Source: Henricia sp. BOLD:AAB3569
Taxonomy: Eukaryota; Echinodermata; Asteroidea; Spinulosida; Echinasteridae
Assembly: GCA_037783545.1 (NCBI GenBank)
Contig: JBBELK010000832.1
Coordinates: 682,001 to 746,000, forward strand
DNA length: 64,000 nt
Direction: 5' to 3'
Part shown: positions 1 through 12,800 of the stretch, piece by piece
How positions within the stretch are numbered: position 1 is the first letter of the stretch
How the letters are laid out: each line of letters starts with the position of its first letter
The notes under the pieces: generated by a model
Told to the model about the DNA's origin: nothing
Database searches by the model: none
What the model saw: only the letters and a program-made list of their open reading frames with translations
Translations under genes and position numbers: made by a program

Positions 1-357
1 GTATCCACATTGTAAAAACTTTCCGCGTGTCACTGTTAACATTCCATTGTGGTAATTCTTCCGTACGTCCGCACGTGGATTTTATTTTCGGCCCACAGAA
101 TGTCCTCCGCCACTTAAAACCTAGATGAAATATGTCACCTCATCATGCATTCAAGTCCACACAGAAGTTACATGACCACAACGTGTGTTCTATTGGTTTT
201 ACATTTACAATGCCTGTCGGCACGGGACTTTCCAGCGATGTAAAATCTACAATGTAATTCTTCCGCAACCCAGCTCGCCCTGTAAAAATTACAGCGACGG
301 AGCATAAAAATTACAATCGACTGTCGACACTTTACAATTTCAGGTATTTTCTGGCTG

Positions 358-429
358 CCGCACTGGACTAAATTTTGATAAATTTACGGAGATCTCCGTA
401 AGTTTTACCAAAATTAGTCCAATATGCGG
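358..429. repeat. Hairpin with ends CCGCACTGGACTAAA
   Basis: CCGCACTGGACTAAATTTTG pairs with CAAAATTAGTCCAATATGCGG-like sequence; the centre is ACGGAGATCTCCGT. A relative is at 25,397-25,469. Confidence 0.75.
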
Positions 430-980
430 ACATGGCTTTAGTTGGCAATTTCTCCCACAATGGTAGCATTTTACACAGGAAAAGAATCATGTTGTGTCTG
501 TTACTATTGCTATCAACACATTTAGTCTGGTTTTCTGGTCAACTCATGTACTCAAGTACAATTTTTGATCACTGTAACTGGGCTATTTCACAATAAGTGG
601 TCATTTGAGTAAATTACAGTATAACCCATCCTGGATAACTTTATCAGTGCAAATACATGTTATGAGTGATTTTATATGATGGGTAATGTGAAGGACAAGC
701 TACAGAACTATTTTTACATAATTCTACGAGTTATTCGTTTTGAATTTCTCTATTTACATGCACTTTTAACACCATTTTGGAGTCTCATTTCAAGTTTTAC
801 ATTAGTTTAAGTGGAATCATTTGTTGATGATGCATTATTGTGGTGAATTTGGTGATCAATCATGAATATATAGTGTTCAACAATATTGTGAAACTTGGGT
901 TGGTGTAATTCGGTCGAAATTTTTTAATGTTATGAACATTTCAAAATAAAGTGGATTTCCCGTTAAATAAAATATGGTAA

Positions 981-1352
981 TGTCCTCTCCAGGACAAGGT
1001 ATTCATGACAATGGAATAGTTTGGAAATATGTACTCACAAGTATGTTTGTATCATCTACAGGACACATTTGATGGAGTAAATATGACAATTTGATCGTGG
1101 GAGAGATTTGAGTAAATATTATCAAGATCATATTCAGGGTTGTGGAAAATCCGTTAAAAATTTGTCCTCTCCAGGACAGCAGTTAATTGTAATATAACAT
1201 GTCAACCATGATTGAAATATTTTATGTTATGTTTGTAAAATTAACAGTACCATTCATTCTAACAGGACATTGCATGGCATTACCATTTCAACATTTAGTT
1301 TGGCCATTATATTGTGATATTCTGTGTTTAACAAAATGTCCTCTCCAGACAA
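981..1352 (+). repeat. ~178-base repeat marked by TGTCCTCTCCAGGACA
   Basis: The palindromic 16-mer occurs at 981, 1,163 and (shortened) 1,337, each preceded by a GTTAAA- or GTTTAAC-type segment. Spacings are 182 and 174 bases, so this is a diverged tandem repeat. Confidence 0.6.
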
Positions 1353-1929
1353 CCCATTGCAAATCATTACTTCATTGGAAAAAATAAACATGTTAATCAT
1401 AATGCCACGCTCTGATATTTTAGGAATTATTAGTATACATCCTGAAGTTGTTAGATCAACAGAGTTTTTGTGAGTTGGACAAGTTTGAAATTTGACCCCC
1501 TTTTGCCAGTGAGACTGAAAGTGTACACTTATTGTGAAATAGCCCAAATGAAGTTTGGGCATTAACAGACCATAATAGGACACATTTCTAATTTAGCACA
1601 CACAATCTGACAATGAGGCTTTCATTAAGTACAAACTGTAGCAATTTGTCATTTCTGCACCTAGCAATAAACCGAAGAAATATGACCCTCAATTTTTTTT
1701 GTGCCAATTTCAAATTTCTCTATTATTAAAAAGAGTCAGCACCATATGGTTGAGACTATTAAACACAAATGTTATGACTAGCTGTGTGATTCTGACATGT
1801 CTCTACTGGAAGGGTACAGTTTCCAAAGCGTTTCGGTAATTGTTAGGCCCATCGTGCTCAGTAGAAATACATACATGTACGTACTAAATGTTGTAGTGGG
1901 ATTTTTTTCTGCTCGTGGCCATGTCGTAG

Positions 1930-2315
1930 CATAATTGTACGACTGTCCTACGACATGCGTGCGATTATTGTTCAAGTTTTGGGTCTTCCAAGGCCTTCAA
2001 AATCGTACGATAATCGTACGCATATCATATGACAGTCTTACGATTGATGTACGATTATCCTACGATGCTCGTACTATGGTTGTTTTGTCTTGCGACAATT
2101 GCACGACGAAAAAAACATCGTACAACAAACAAAGGACAGTCGCAGGACATTCGTACGATTTACCTACGATAAAGTGCCCATTTTTTCTACAACGGACGCA
2201 CGACATGATATTCCTTTGTGACTGCAGCCAAGATTGTAGCCTAAGATGCTTCTAGCATCGTAAGAGCCTACCCCAATTTTGTACGATGTAAAATATCCTG
2301 CGACGTATGTGACAG
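1930..2315. repeat. Degenerate array of TCGTACGAT palindromes
   Basis: Many scattered forms of CGTACGAT, CCTACGAT and GTACGATTAT over 380 bases; likely the body of one fold-back element rather than coding. Confidence 0.6.
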
Positions 2316-2521
2316 GGGCTTAATTAACAACCGAATGTGTTGTTTTTATTTTTATTTTTTTTAAGTGTGTGCATACACATTTTCTAACCATTAACTTAAC
2401 AAAAAACCCATTCATGGATTTTGAATATTTTTTTTTAAGCCTTGGTGCATCTATGTAAATGAAATCTCTGCAGACCACTTCACTAACATTATTCTTCAAA
2501 TATGTTATGCCCTTATTTCAG

Positions 2522-2736
2522 GAATCCATAAAACTTTTTATCTTGCAAATGATATCAGGCCTTTAAGCACTGTGCGTGTCCAGACACACACAAAGATCGG
2601 AGTCCGCGAAAGAGTAATTGATGGAGAGAGAATACAGGCAGGGCTGCGTAATAAGATTGGCAAATTTGCTGAGCAAAGTGCAAGTGGCAATGTACACAAG
2701 TCACAGCTCCGAATGAAAAATGACTCTTATAATTAA
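2522..2736 (+). CDS. Candidate plus-strand terminal exon, partly transposon-derived
   Basis: After a TTATTTCAG acceptor the frame is open for 70 residues to TAA, with IGVRERVIDGERIQAGLRNK in the middle. The first ~50 bases resemble a TTAA element end also seen at 13,912-13,968; the part after TTAA (2,572 onward) is unique. An AATAAA lies 230 bases on. Could be a real exon using a transposon acceptor, or chance. Confidence 0.25.
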
Positions 2737-2962
2737 CATCTTCTTTCTATCTTAGAATTACAACATGTCTTGCTGTATTCACGATCCACATTAATTGTGC
2801 GCCTGTGCTTTTTTTTTCATTGTGCGTTTTCTATTTCGGTCGGCATGATAATGTAATTTTATAGGCATAGATGTAATTATGGGTGCACTTTTTGTTACTC
2901 AAAATAGATTTGCTTCTATTTAGCACACCAAGAATAGCAGTGAGTGCTTTATTAGAGGAGAA

Positions 2963-2968
2963 AATAAA
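2963..2968 (+). terminator. AATAAA after the candidate exon at 2.5 kb
   Basis: Canonical polyadenylation hexamer with GT-rich sequence after it (CTCTGTGTAATGTGTT). It only has meaning if the exon before it is real. Confidence 0.25.
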
Positions 2969-3406
2969 GTACTCTGTGTAATGTGTTCACATTTAAAATT
3001 GCAAAAGATTTCTGCATAGCCTGTAATAATACCAGATCATACATGTAGCATGTTTTACAAGTTTTAAATTTCAGATTTGTTAAAGATCAGAGTTCATTTT
3101 TTTTGTTTAGGTTTAAAATGGCGTCATACTGGAGGTTGATCTAAATGTATGCATATTCCTGCCAGCAGCTGATGATAGAGTTAAAAATAACTAAGAACAA
3201 AAGTGATTAGAGACAGATTGGAAAGCTTTTAAAAACAGGAACAGCATTACATAACTAAATAATAATGTTGATAAACTGCCTTGTAAAAATTTTAGCCACA
3301 TAGATGCAGTAAATACTTCTATTCAGAAAACCTTAAAAATCCCTCAAGGGTTTTTGTGTTGAATGAATGGTAAATTGTTTACAAACAACTGTTTTAAAAA
3401 AGCACC

Positions 3407-3953
3407 TTAAGGGGCCCCTTATTTAGGATTTTTATAAATGAAATCTATGCTTTAAAACCACTCTACTCAGTTAAAGTCATAAAAATCCTATTTGGAGCTT
3501 GCTTTGGGGGTTAAAACAAAGGTTTTTAATTTTTATGCTAATGAAAATATGCATATTCATGACCAAGGTCACGATGTCACAAGAGGCAAATTAAACACAG
3601 GAAAATCACATTCAACTGTGCACAAAAGATTCCACTTTTTTCTCAATTTTCCTGAAACTTTTGTAATCCATGGACGTTTGAGTACATGTTGCCTGCTGTA
3701 AGCCATGACAAAAGTCCAACTTGAAGTCTTATGTTTTTTCTTAACTTTTTCCTTCTGTCTTCCTTATGTGATGCACTCAAAACAGCGCCCTCTGTCTGTG
3801 ATTTATTGCAATGAAATCTTCAAAGTTAAAAAATGCCACCTTTTATTGATTTTACATCCAAACGAACAATAGTATGTCTTGCTGAACAAGTAATCCGTCA
3901 TTATGAAGCAAAGTTTAGGCACAAAGTTGTTTAGCATGTCACAGACCCTTTAA
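3407..3953 (+). mobile_element. TTAA MITE family B (GGGGCCC ends), copy 1
   Basis: TTAAGGGGCCCCTTATTTAG at the start and ACAGACCCTTTAA at the end. The reverse-orientation copy at 59.8 kb aligns along the whole length, including 'cattcaactgtgcacaaaag' and the ATGCATATTCATGACC part. Confidence 0.85.
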
Positions 3954-4029
3954 GTCTGAAATTTTTCCCACAAAGGTACATGTACCACTTTACATGGGGA
4001 AAAAACCATGTGGTGTTTGTTACAGGGTT

Positions 4030-4405
4030 GTAACGAGTCTCCCTCTGCTTGAGTCCCAAGTCAAGTCAAGTCAAACTGCCTTTGAGTCCTAAGTCAAGTC
4101 AAGTCTGAGTCAAGTCAAGTAGTCACAATAAATTTGTTCAAGCTAATTTCAAAATGAGTGGAAATGCTTAAACTTGCATTCATGTAGGGTATTTTTGTTG
4201 CTATGGCCGAAAATGCTCCATGTTAAAAGAAAGCTTAGTGCTGAAATACAGTTCGGTCCTCAAAATTACAAAAAAAATAATTTCATTTTTAGCAGACCCG
4301 AGTCAAAAAATGTACGAGTCAAGTCAAGTCATTTGAGGCTCGAGTCTCAAGTCAAGTCAGTGAAAATCGGGACTCGAGTCTGAGTCTCGAGTCCGAGTCA
4401 TTGTT
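4030..4405. repeat. GAGTC/AAGTC microsatellite-like array
   Basis: Repeated CAAGTCAAGTC and GAGTCTGAGTC at both ends of the stretch with about 140 unrelated bases between. Related sequence occurs near 12,110-12,200. Confidence 0.75.
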
Positions 4406-4409
4406 ACCA

Positions 4410-6060
4410 TTGCTATTGACACTTTTCGTCAGGTTTTTCTTGTCAACTCGTGAAGTCAAATTTTAGGTAACTGCAAATGATGTACTATTGGGCTTTAAAT
4501 AACTCTCAAAAACACATAATGCATTTCCAGTCGCATTCAAGTGACACGCAGCTGATGAAACCCGAAACGAAATAAGCAATTATCCCTTGGACAGTGAATT
4601 GAAAACAGTGAATTGAAAGCCCCAAAGAAATCACTCTTTGCCAGAAGGATCCATATTTTTCAACGTCGGCAGCGGAGAATATTTAAAGTTGAAATGCACT
4701 TTTTTTTCTCTTCTTCTGAGTACTTGCTATAAAGCGAGTACAAGTACATTGCTTATTGAATCTAAAATGAGATTGTCGAGTTTCAAGTATACTTTGTTTT
4801 TCAAGTACAAGTACCGGTACCTTGAATAACCTTTTGTATGTTTTGCACGAATAGCGTCTGGTGTACCGACAATACTTCCTTTCACATGCGCACTTATTAT
4901 CCACTTGACCAGACCAAACTTTTGTTGCTATGTGGTGCATACAGCAAATGTGAAGTACGTAATCAGTACCTTGTTCACTGTAGGAGAGAATGGCATAAAT
5001 CAACTAGACTGTTGGTAGCTAGGCTATGGTGTGCACCACATAGCAACAACAACATAGTTTGTGACTTTCTAAACTAATTTGAGTCCGAGTACTTTGCGCC
5101 AACATTTTTAAAATTATGTTGATACGATATCCGGCCATGATTTGATGGTTAATTTATAAAATGTTGACGGGTTATAAAAGGGTTGACGTTAAATGCATAG
5201 TTCCGAGTTTGCCTAGTTAGCCCCGCCCCCGTGGATATTGTTGCTATGGCTCACACGCTATCGTCAAAAATGGCGACACATTACGCACAAAGCAATGGGA
5301 CTTTCAACGGAAAGCACAGATTAATTGGAGAAAACTCAAAGGCATTCATATTTCAGGGTCGACAGTTATCTTAGAACACACCGAGTAAAGGGCCAGTAAT
5401 ACAAGGATGTCATATCATGACATACGTGCTTTCGTACCTTTGAACAACGAAACGACAGGCCTTGAAACCAAAAATTCACCCGGATCATCGCATACAACAC
5501 TGTACAAATTGTATGGAGCCGGCAGAACATCGCGTGATCATGTTGTTGTGAGACAGTGCACTTTGACCTATGTGGGTGACATCTGCTAGCTCTGTTGTGA
5601 TTGGTCGGCGGGTTCGGTTGATTGACAGGTCGGAACTATGCATTATCGGTGTTGAATTATTTCAGTATGGACACAGTAATGGCGGACAGCACCGGTTGTC
5701 AAGGTGGGTGGTCACATGGGTGAAAGCCAATTGTTATCCATCAGGTACTCATTAAAACAAAATTACAAAAATAGGTACAATGGAAGATATTTCAGGCCAA
5801 TAAGTGTGCACCTTATGAAAAATGTGATCTGTGTGTTTATTAAGTCTTGGAGACAGAGATTGAAAAGCTTCAGAGATTCGTACTATTATGAAATATGCAT
5901 GTGCAGATTTATCTGTAATCTTTCGGGTTCAGTCATTTGTGAAAAATTTCTGCCGCATGTGATGAATTCACTGCTAAGCTGTGTTGTTGTGCGTTTAAAG
6001 ATGCAGTGAAAATCAAGGAACATAAATTCAAGTAGCTCAGGACAATTCAAAATCGTATGA
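4410..6060. other. No supported gene
   Basis: CpG-containing and partly unique. Open frames at 5,407-5,589 and 5,704-6,009 have no splice or domain support. If the hydrolase gene ends in the window, its last exon should be here or further left; I could not find it. Confidence 0.4.
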
Positions 6061-6160
6061 ATAAGTGATAATATTTAGGGATTATGAAAGGGACCGCCGG
6101 GGTGAATATATTCGATACAAATGTGGAGTTTGGGAAATCTGGATGCAGTAAAAAGCAACT

Positions 6161-6233
6161 TGGCTCCACCGGGATTCGAACCGCGGACCTTCTGCTTAAC
6201 GTGCAGATGCCCTACCAATTGAGCTATGAAGCC
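6161..6233 (-). tRNA. tRNA-like sequence, anticodon position reads GTT, probably a pseudogene
   Basis: 73 bases with a full 7-pair acceptor stem (GGCTTCA / TGGAGCC), D stem, 5-pair anticodon stem, TTCGAAT loop and a TTTTT run shortly after. Base 33 is C instead of T and the T stem has two mismatches. It resembles the heads of the tRNA-type SINEs elsewhere in the window, so a decayed SINE head is the alternative. Confidence 0.4.
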
Positions 6234-6297
6234 AACTGGTGGTCTCAAAACAATTTAAAATCGTGAAAGTTATGAAATCAAATACAGACCTCCTAAA

Positions 6298-6625
6298 AGT
6301 GCTTGACCAGATCACTTTTTTGAACCCCCAATTACCTCATGGGTGTTGAGATTTTGAAACCATATCAATGTGTCATATTTTTCTCATTACCATCCTGAAA
6401 TTTCCCGCTCTCAATTCGTATATTTTCAAAGATATAAAAAAACCACCAATGTTTTGCAAACTAATCTATCCGTTCCATAAAGCAGTGCAGTGATCACACC
6501 AACCTTTTTGCTTCCACATCCAAATTGGAGATTGCAAATTTCTTGTTTTCTTCCCATGGATAGTATTTTGGGGAGGTATTTTATACGATTAATTTTCTGG
6601 AAAAATTGGGAGAAGCTTCTTTAAC
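6298..6625 (+). mobile_element. TTAA MITE family F, copy 2, next to exon 24
   Basis: Matches 37.75-38.04 kb closely: GTGTTGAGATTTTGA, TTCCATAAAGCAGTGCAGTG and CCACATCCAAATTGGAGATT. Ends at GAAGCTTCTTTAA. The left end is degraded. Confidence 0.78.
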
Positions 6626-6728
6626 TGAATTTCAACTCTAACTGATATTTTATATCTGGCTTAGAAACAAAAATCAATATTTTCTGTGTTTTGTTTAATT
6701 ATTTTGAGTACCTCAATTTCTCTGTTAC

Positions 6729-6819
6729 TCCAGGGTACGGCGAGGCGGTCAACATCCGAAACGCTGAACGCTTCGACGTTGCTGGTCGTGAGAACCGCAC
6801 GCTCCGCGCTGAACCGCAT
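6729..6819 (-). CDS. Exon 24 of the hydrolase gene
   Basis: 91 bases reading MRFSAERAVLTTSNVEAFSV then SDVDRLAVPW plus one base. GC-rich compared with its surroundings. Acceptor CTACCAG, donor GTAACA. The 'LTTSNVEAF' pattern suits a C-terminal beta domain following the hydrolase. A continuation was searched for in 1-6,700 and not found. Confidence 0.75.
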
Positions 6820-9800
6820 CTGGTAGATGGAGAGATAAGCAAAGCCAATTTAATATCAAAGAGCGTAACCCCGGGTGAAGGGGCAATGATTTCTGTTACC
6901 ACGATCGGTCCAAGGTTTGCACTTTTTTATGTAACGATAATTTAATACGTCAATATAGGAATTAAAATTTGAAGGTGAAATGAGGTCCTTTGTTTTTGCT
7001 TAGAATTATAGTCATACAGTGCAGATATTAAAATAATATTGACAAAAAGCGTAGTACATGTATTGGACCAGCTGATATTCCACACATAATATCAAATTGA
7101 CAGCTTTTTTGCACAGTTATTGAATTTAATGGCCTGAAGCAATGGTTGGGTTTCTTAATCTTAATTGCATTATGGTGTAAATGGATGTGGATGCATGAAT
7201 GATATACGGTGCCATTTGACACATTTTATGTGAACTACACAGTGTTTATTGCTTTCTTAAAGGTACACACCTGCCTACTGTTTACATGATTTAGTGATGT
7301 AGCAGCATTGACAATACTTTTTTGATGGTCGTTGCAAAAAAAATTTCATCAAAATATCCCGTAATTTACTAAAGAAGTGCAAAAATAACAAAAACGGTCA
7401 AAAGACGGGTTATACGCTTTACCAGCCGTTTCAACTACGCGAGAGCCTCACGACTTTGTCACAAACGATTCGCTCTTTTCCTGCTCAGGATATCTCCAAT
7501 TTTCTGCTCACGATTTCACTGGACAGCCCGGACGACCGAAAAGGAATTTCCGTTTTTTTGTTGAGGAGTTGGCATCATGTTTTTTTCTTCACGAACGTAC
7601 GTGCACCGAAGCAACACGCCTACGTACACATGTACGTGTGTGTGCACTTTGCCGTGCATGTTGCGCGGGGCAAATTTCTACACTCAACGGTAGCCTGCCG
7701 TAGCACGCGCTCGCTCCCGTTCTCCGGACTCTCGAAACAAACAATTATGTTCAAATTTTCATACTTATGTTTAACTTTGTTTCATACCTGTATAAATAGT
7801 CTCTCTTTTGTCAATTACTTATAAATATTGGGGGGAAATCAGAGTTGAATTTAGTGCAGTTCTGCAGTAACAAACTTTTATACGGCTGGAAATACAACTA
7901 ACTCACAAGACCACGTGACTTTTCGGAACCGTAATTTGGTTCCGAAAAGTCACGTGACCTTGGATTTTTCAAAAGTGCTCAAAAACGGCCAAATTTGACG
8001 GCGTCTTTTCAGGATATATATAATTTACTCTCGAATGCGCTTCAGAATAATGTATGGGTCTATTTCGAGCCCAAAATAGCCCAACAAAGAAGGTGTGTTC
8101 CTTTAACATCTGCTGTTTAATAAAGACTTTTCATAAAGTCTTTTTTAAAGCATTTGGTAAAGGTTTTAAAGGTATTTTGTACCATAAATTCTTGTATCAT
8201 AAATTCATTTGTGGAATTTGTCATTAATGAGAGCAATTTACCATACATATTACCACCACGTGTTTCAACTAGACAAGGTATTTTCTGGCTGCTTGGTTGT
8301 AGTTGAGTCCATCACAAGTACAGAGATGATAAAATCATAAGTCTGTGACAAGTCCCGCACAGGTCCAGTAACAAGAAGCAAAGGATGAACATGCACAGAA
8401 GAATGTCTTTGTTGAAGTTCATTTGAATAGCTTGAAGACCCAGGGACTTGTGAGGACTTGTCATGCTTGTGATGGACTTGACTACAAACCTCATGTTTGC
8501 ACAAACATCCCAGATTTGATTTAAAGGGACACACCGGCTTCGTTGGGCTATTTTGGGCTCGAAATAGACCCATACATTATTCTGAAGTGCTTTCCAGAGT
8601 AAATTAGATATATGCTGAAAAGACGCCGTCAAATTTGGCCGTTTTTGAGCATTTTTCAAAAATTCAAGGTCACGTGATATTTCGGAACTAGATTCTGGTT
8701 CCGAAAAGTTGTGGTCTTGTGAGTTAGTATTTCCAGCCGTAGAAACCAGCGCGAAGTGCAAGTTGCTTTTGTCATTCCTGGTTGGTTCCTCTTCTTGTTG
8801 GAAAATAATGTCCTACGAACACCATGTACATACTGTATTTTCCAATAGATTTCATAAGAAGGGTTTCTGGGTGTTGATATGGACGAGAGAATCTCTCAGA
8901 TATTCGTGTCTTCGCTTCGCATTCGCGGCGATAAATAATATCAGTAGAAAAAACAGCATAGGCCTATTGAGGGCGCTAAAGACACCAAAACGTTGCGTTC
9001 GATGTGCTTCCTCGAGTCGGCGCTGACCTGAGGGATCATGCAAGGTGTGATGAGTCAGGGAAAACAAGGAATCGAGGTTAAACACGCGTCGACCCATATC
9101 GAACGCCACCTTTATTTACAAACACATGATACATAATACATCGCGACGGCTGGTAAAGCGTATAGCCCAACATTTGTCCCTTTTGTTTAATAATTTTAAA
9201 CATTTATAGTTAATTACGTGACATTTTGAGAATTGTTTTTCACAACTACCATCAAAATATTATTGTCAAGGATGCTAGATTGCTACATTATGTAAACAGT
9301 AAGCCGGTGTGTCCCTTTAACTGAAATGCCTGGTTTAGATGCCTATTTTACAAGAAGCCTAGATTAATAAAACTCACTAGTCAGGTATTTGTTTTTGCAA
9401 TTTATGCTCTTTATTTCTCAATAATATACACCATAATGCTTATAAACATAATGTCAATGTTTGTGTCAAGTATTTTTCCCATAATATGCAGCAATATATA
9501 TAGGAGCCTTTCGCCGTCAAAGTATTGGTGGTACCTGTGTATTGCGACTCGCCCAAATTAAAACGGATGAAAATGTTAACTACAAATGTACACAAATTAA
9601 ATATATGATGTTAAACTTCATGGCATCCCATATGTGCAATCCTATGCAAATACAATAAACTTCAATTGGCGTCAGGCCAAAAGCTTTTGAGACTTTTATC
9701 GAACTGATGTAACTTGAACCGCATACTCTACGCATATCTATGGCTATACATAAAGGTGGCAACATAAAGGCCTAGTCACACATACGCGTGAAGTATGTCT

Positions 9801-12800
9801 ATTTCTGAATGTTTCATCTCGAAATAGATTTACATTTTTAAAATAGAGATATACATGTATTTGTATTAGAAATGTAAATATATGTCTATTTCAGGATTAA
9901 TTAAGAAGTAACTTTCTTGGCACGTCCAGAACGAGAGATATCTTTAAATGCAAACATTGCATGCCAGCCAGACTTTATGTGTCACACTGAGCATAAATTT
10001 GACGCGCGTTGCTTTGAAAAGTGGTGTGGAGGGAAATTGGAGTGAAATGACGCACTGAAAATGACAATCACAAGAGCACTTTCCGCTTAAGTTGGTTTTA
10101 AATGTCGTGATGAATCCACCTTAAAGACGCAGGCTCATCATTGCGCGAGGAAGAAATTGTTGCCACGAAATTCACCGTACTCCATACTAGTTGGGCAGTC
10201 AGCTGTTACGATCCCTGACGAAGCAGGCTCATTGGTTTACGTACGTACATACAAACAAACGTACACGCGCGCGTGATTCGACTTAATACTGTTAGCTGTC
10301 GAGCGCTCCCTACCTTGCCCGAGCTCTTACGATCCCGTAGGATGCAGTCCTACGGGATCGTAAGAGCTCGGGCAAGGTAGGGAGCGTGGGGAATCTCATG
10401 GCATGAATTAGCTCGTCGTGCATTGATGAGCCTGCATCTTTAAGAGAAAGGATGTACATATATGTATACATCAGGTGATTTGTTTTTTTTGCTGGATCGA
10501 CCAGTCATTTATAGATTAACGAACAACATTTTGCATATAAAACAAGTTTGATGCCATTTGGGTGTTGCAAACTGCGCATGTCTGTACTTCAGTGAATTAC
10601 AGAATAATAAGGTACCCCCAACACAAATTGCACATATTCTCAGAATGTTTTCAATTCATAATTGCTAACATTCAGTCAGTGACTGCACTTTCTACCCGTA
10701 TTCACCGGACAAATAATGCATACATACACAGGGTAGCGTTTGATCTTAAACGGACATTTAGAGGGGGAAAAACCTAATGATATGATCTTTGACGGAGAGT
10801 GCTTTTGGCATTTTGAAGCAGTGTATTAACGACAACTTCTTCCGTTACCAAGGTGCTGCCGGCCCTGACGCTGCACGGTTCCCATGGCAATAAATCATCC
10901 GTGGCCCGTGAGGGTACTGGCTTAAATTGAATCTGTTAAATTAAAGAGATCTCTGATGCAATACTGATGCATTGACTTCCGCGCTTGCAACTAACAGTAC
11001 CCACTCCCCCTCTTTCCCGCCTCGCCTGAGAGTGCGTTTGTTGCTAAGATACGGTATGAAAATGTAAAGATCGTTCTCAGTGCATGCATTAGTGATGATA
11101 TTATCATCAAATAAAAATGCATCGGCTTTGGAATTTGCTCATGCGGCAAACACAAAGAAAAGTTAATGAGTGTATTTGTGGGAAACAATTGAACATTTTC
11201 TTAGTGTGTTATTTTAGGACCGTATTTTAATTTTAATTTTTGTTATTTATTTACCACATTCAACAGTGGAAGGACCACCAATTACAGGAATGGGATCAAT
11301 TAACATAAACTCCTCAAAAAAAGTTCGGAAAGTCAAGTTTGACTGACGATTTCTCTCTTGTTACTAAATCATTTCCCTTGAATTTGGTATCATTGGAAAG
11401 CCCTGTTATTCCTCTTTACAGTGATGTGTCATTTGTTATGATTAATCAATTGGGGGATGTGCAGTATAGCGGAATACAGGGGTGGGTGGAAAGTGAAATG
11501 TCACAAAATTTACTGCTATTGTCATGCAGTGCATTCCCCTTTTGCTTGGAGGATGGGAATGTGTCAATGCACTTTTTGACAATAGCAATGCATTTTGTGA
11601 CATTTCACTTTACACCCGTCACCGTATTCAGCTGTGCTGAACATCCCCCAATTGCTTAATCATAACAAATGACACATCATCGTAAAGAGGAATAACAGGG
11701 CTTTCCAATGATATAAAATTCAAGGGAAATGATTTTGGAACAAGAGAGAAATCGTCAGTCTAACTTGACTTTCTGAACTTTTTTTGAGGAGTTTAGATAT
11801 TTGAATAACTACCAACTTATAAGTTGAATTAGAAACGGCCAGAGACACCGGGAATCCCTCCCCTTGCTCTTCACGAAAGAATGCTCTGGGATCTTTAAAG
11901 TGCGTTACCAAAACGTAACACATTGGACAAATGGCTTTACATTACATAACAAGTGTGATTAAGTGCCTTGCTCAAGAGCACAAGTGCCACAACCCGTCAC
12001 GGCCCGGAATCGAACCGACATTCTAGTACTGGCACAGGAACTTGAGTTCGACGCACTAGACCACTCGGCCATATGATGACACCCCATTTGAAAGGGATAT
12101 TGATTTAATTGCCGACTTGGAGTCAAGTCTGACTTGATTCCCTGTAATATTTTTGACTTGAAACGACTTGGAACCTGACTTAGCTTGAAAGAATTTGACT
12201 TTAATCAATATTGCTAAAAACAAAGGCCAATTGAGGAATTTCAAATGTCATCGAAAACATGGGTCTTGGTGTTTTCTTTTGTGATAAAATTTGCAAATGA
12301 AAAGCCACGAAATACGCAGCTCCATGCCTTTGCTATGGAGCTGCGTATTTCGTGGCACGAATTTGGCGCGCGCGCAATGAAAATCACCTCAAGTTAAGCT
12401 GAGAAAAGATTTACTTCTTTTTGCAACAAATAAAGCAAACTGCACCCGGTTTCATAAATTGCTTTGATAGCTTTCTACTTGGTGTTAAATTTGATTCTTT
12501 CCTGGTATAAGACAACACCCATGGTGTAACTTAACACCAGCATTTGGTGTTAAAATATTTTAACACCAACTCTGGTGTACTTTTTACTCCAGGAGCCGGT
12601 GTTTTTTGTAATACAATTGGTGTCACCTGATTCCCCTCTAGTATCAATACTGAAGACACTTTCCCTTACAAAATTTGACGTTTCTCTGTGAAACGTTTGT
12701 TTATGACGAGCACACTGATTTACCGCAATGCCATTGTCCTTCTTAATGATTTGAGATGATAGGCAAACACCTTTAATCATTATTTCTTCACAACCCCCTA

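Noticed and set aside
5407..5589. 60-codon plus-strand open frame in CpG-containing sequence
   Set aside because: It was considered as a first exon, but it has no donor in phase and no recognisable protein.
7456..7824. 122-codon plus-strand open frame
   Set aside because: It lies within a family A MITE and has no homologous frame in the copies at 8.5 and 18.6 kb.
8312..8761. 149-codon minus-strand open frame
   Set aside because: It runs over the left end of a family A MITE, and the related element copies do not keep the frame.
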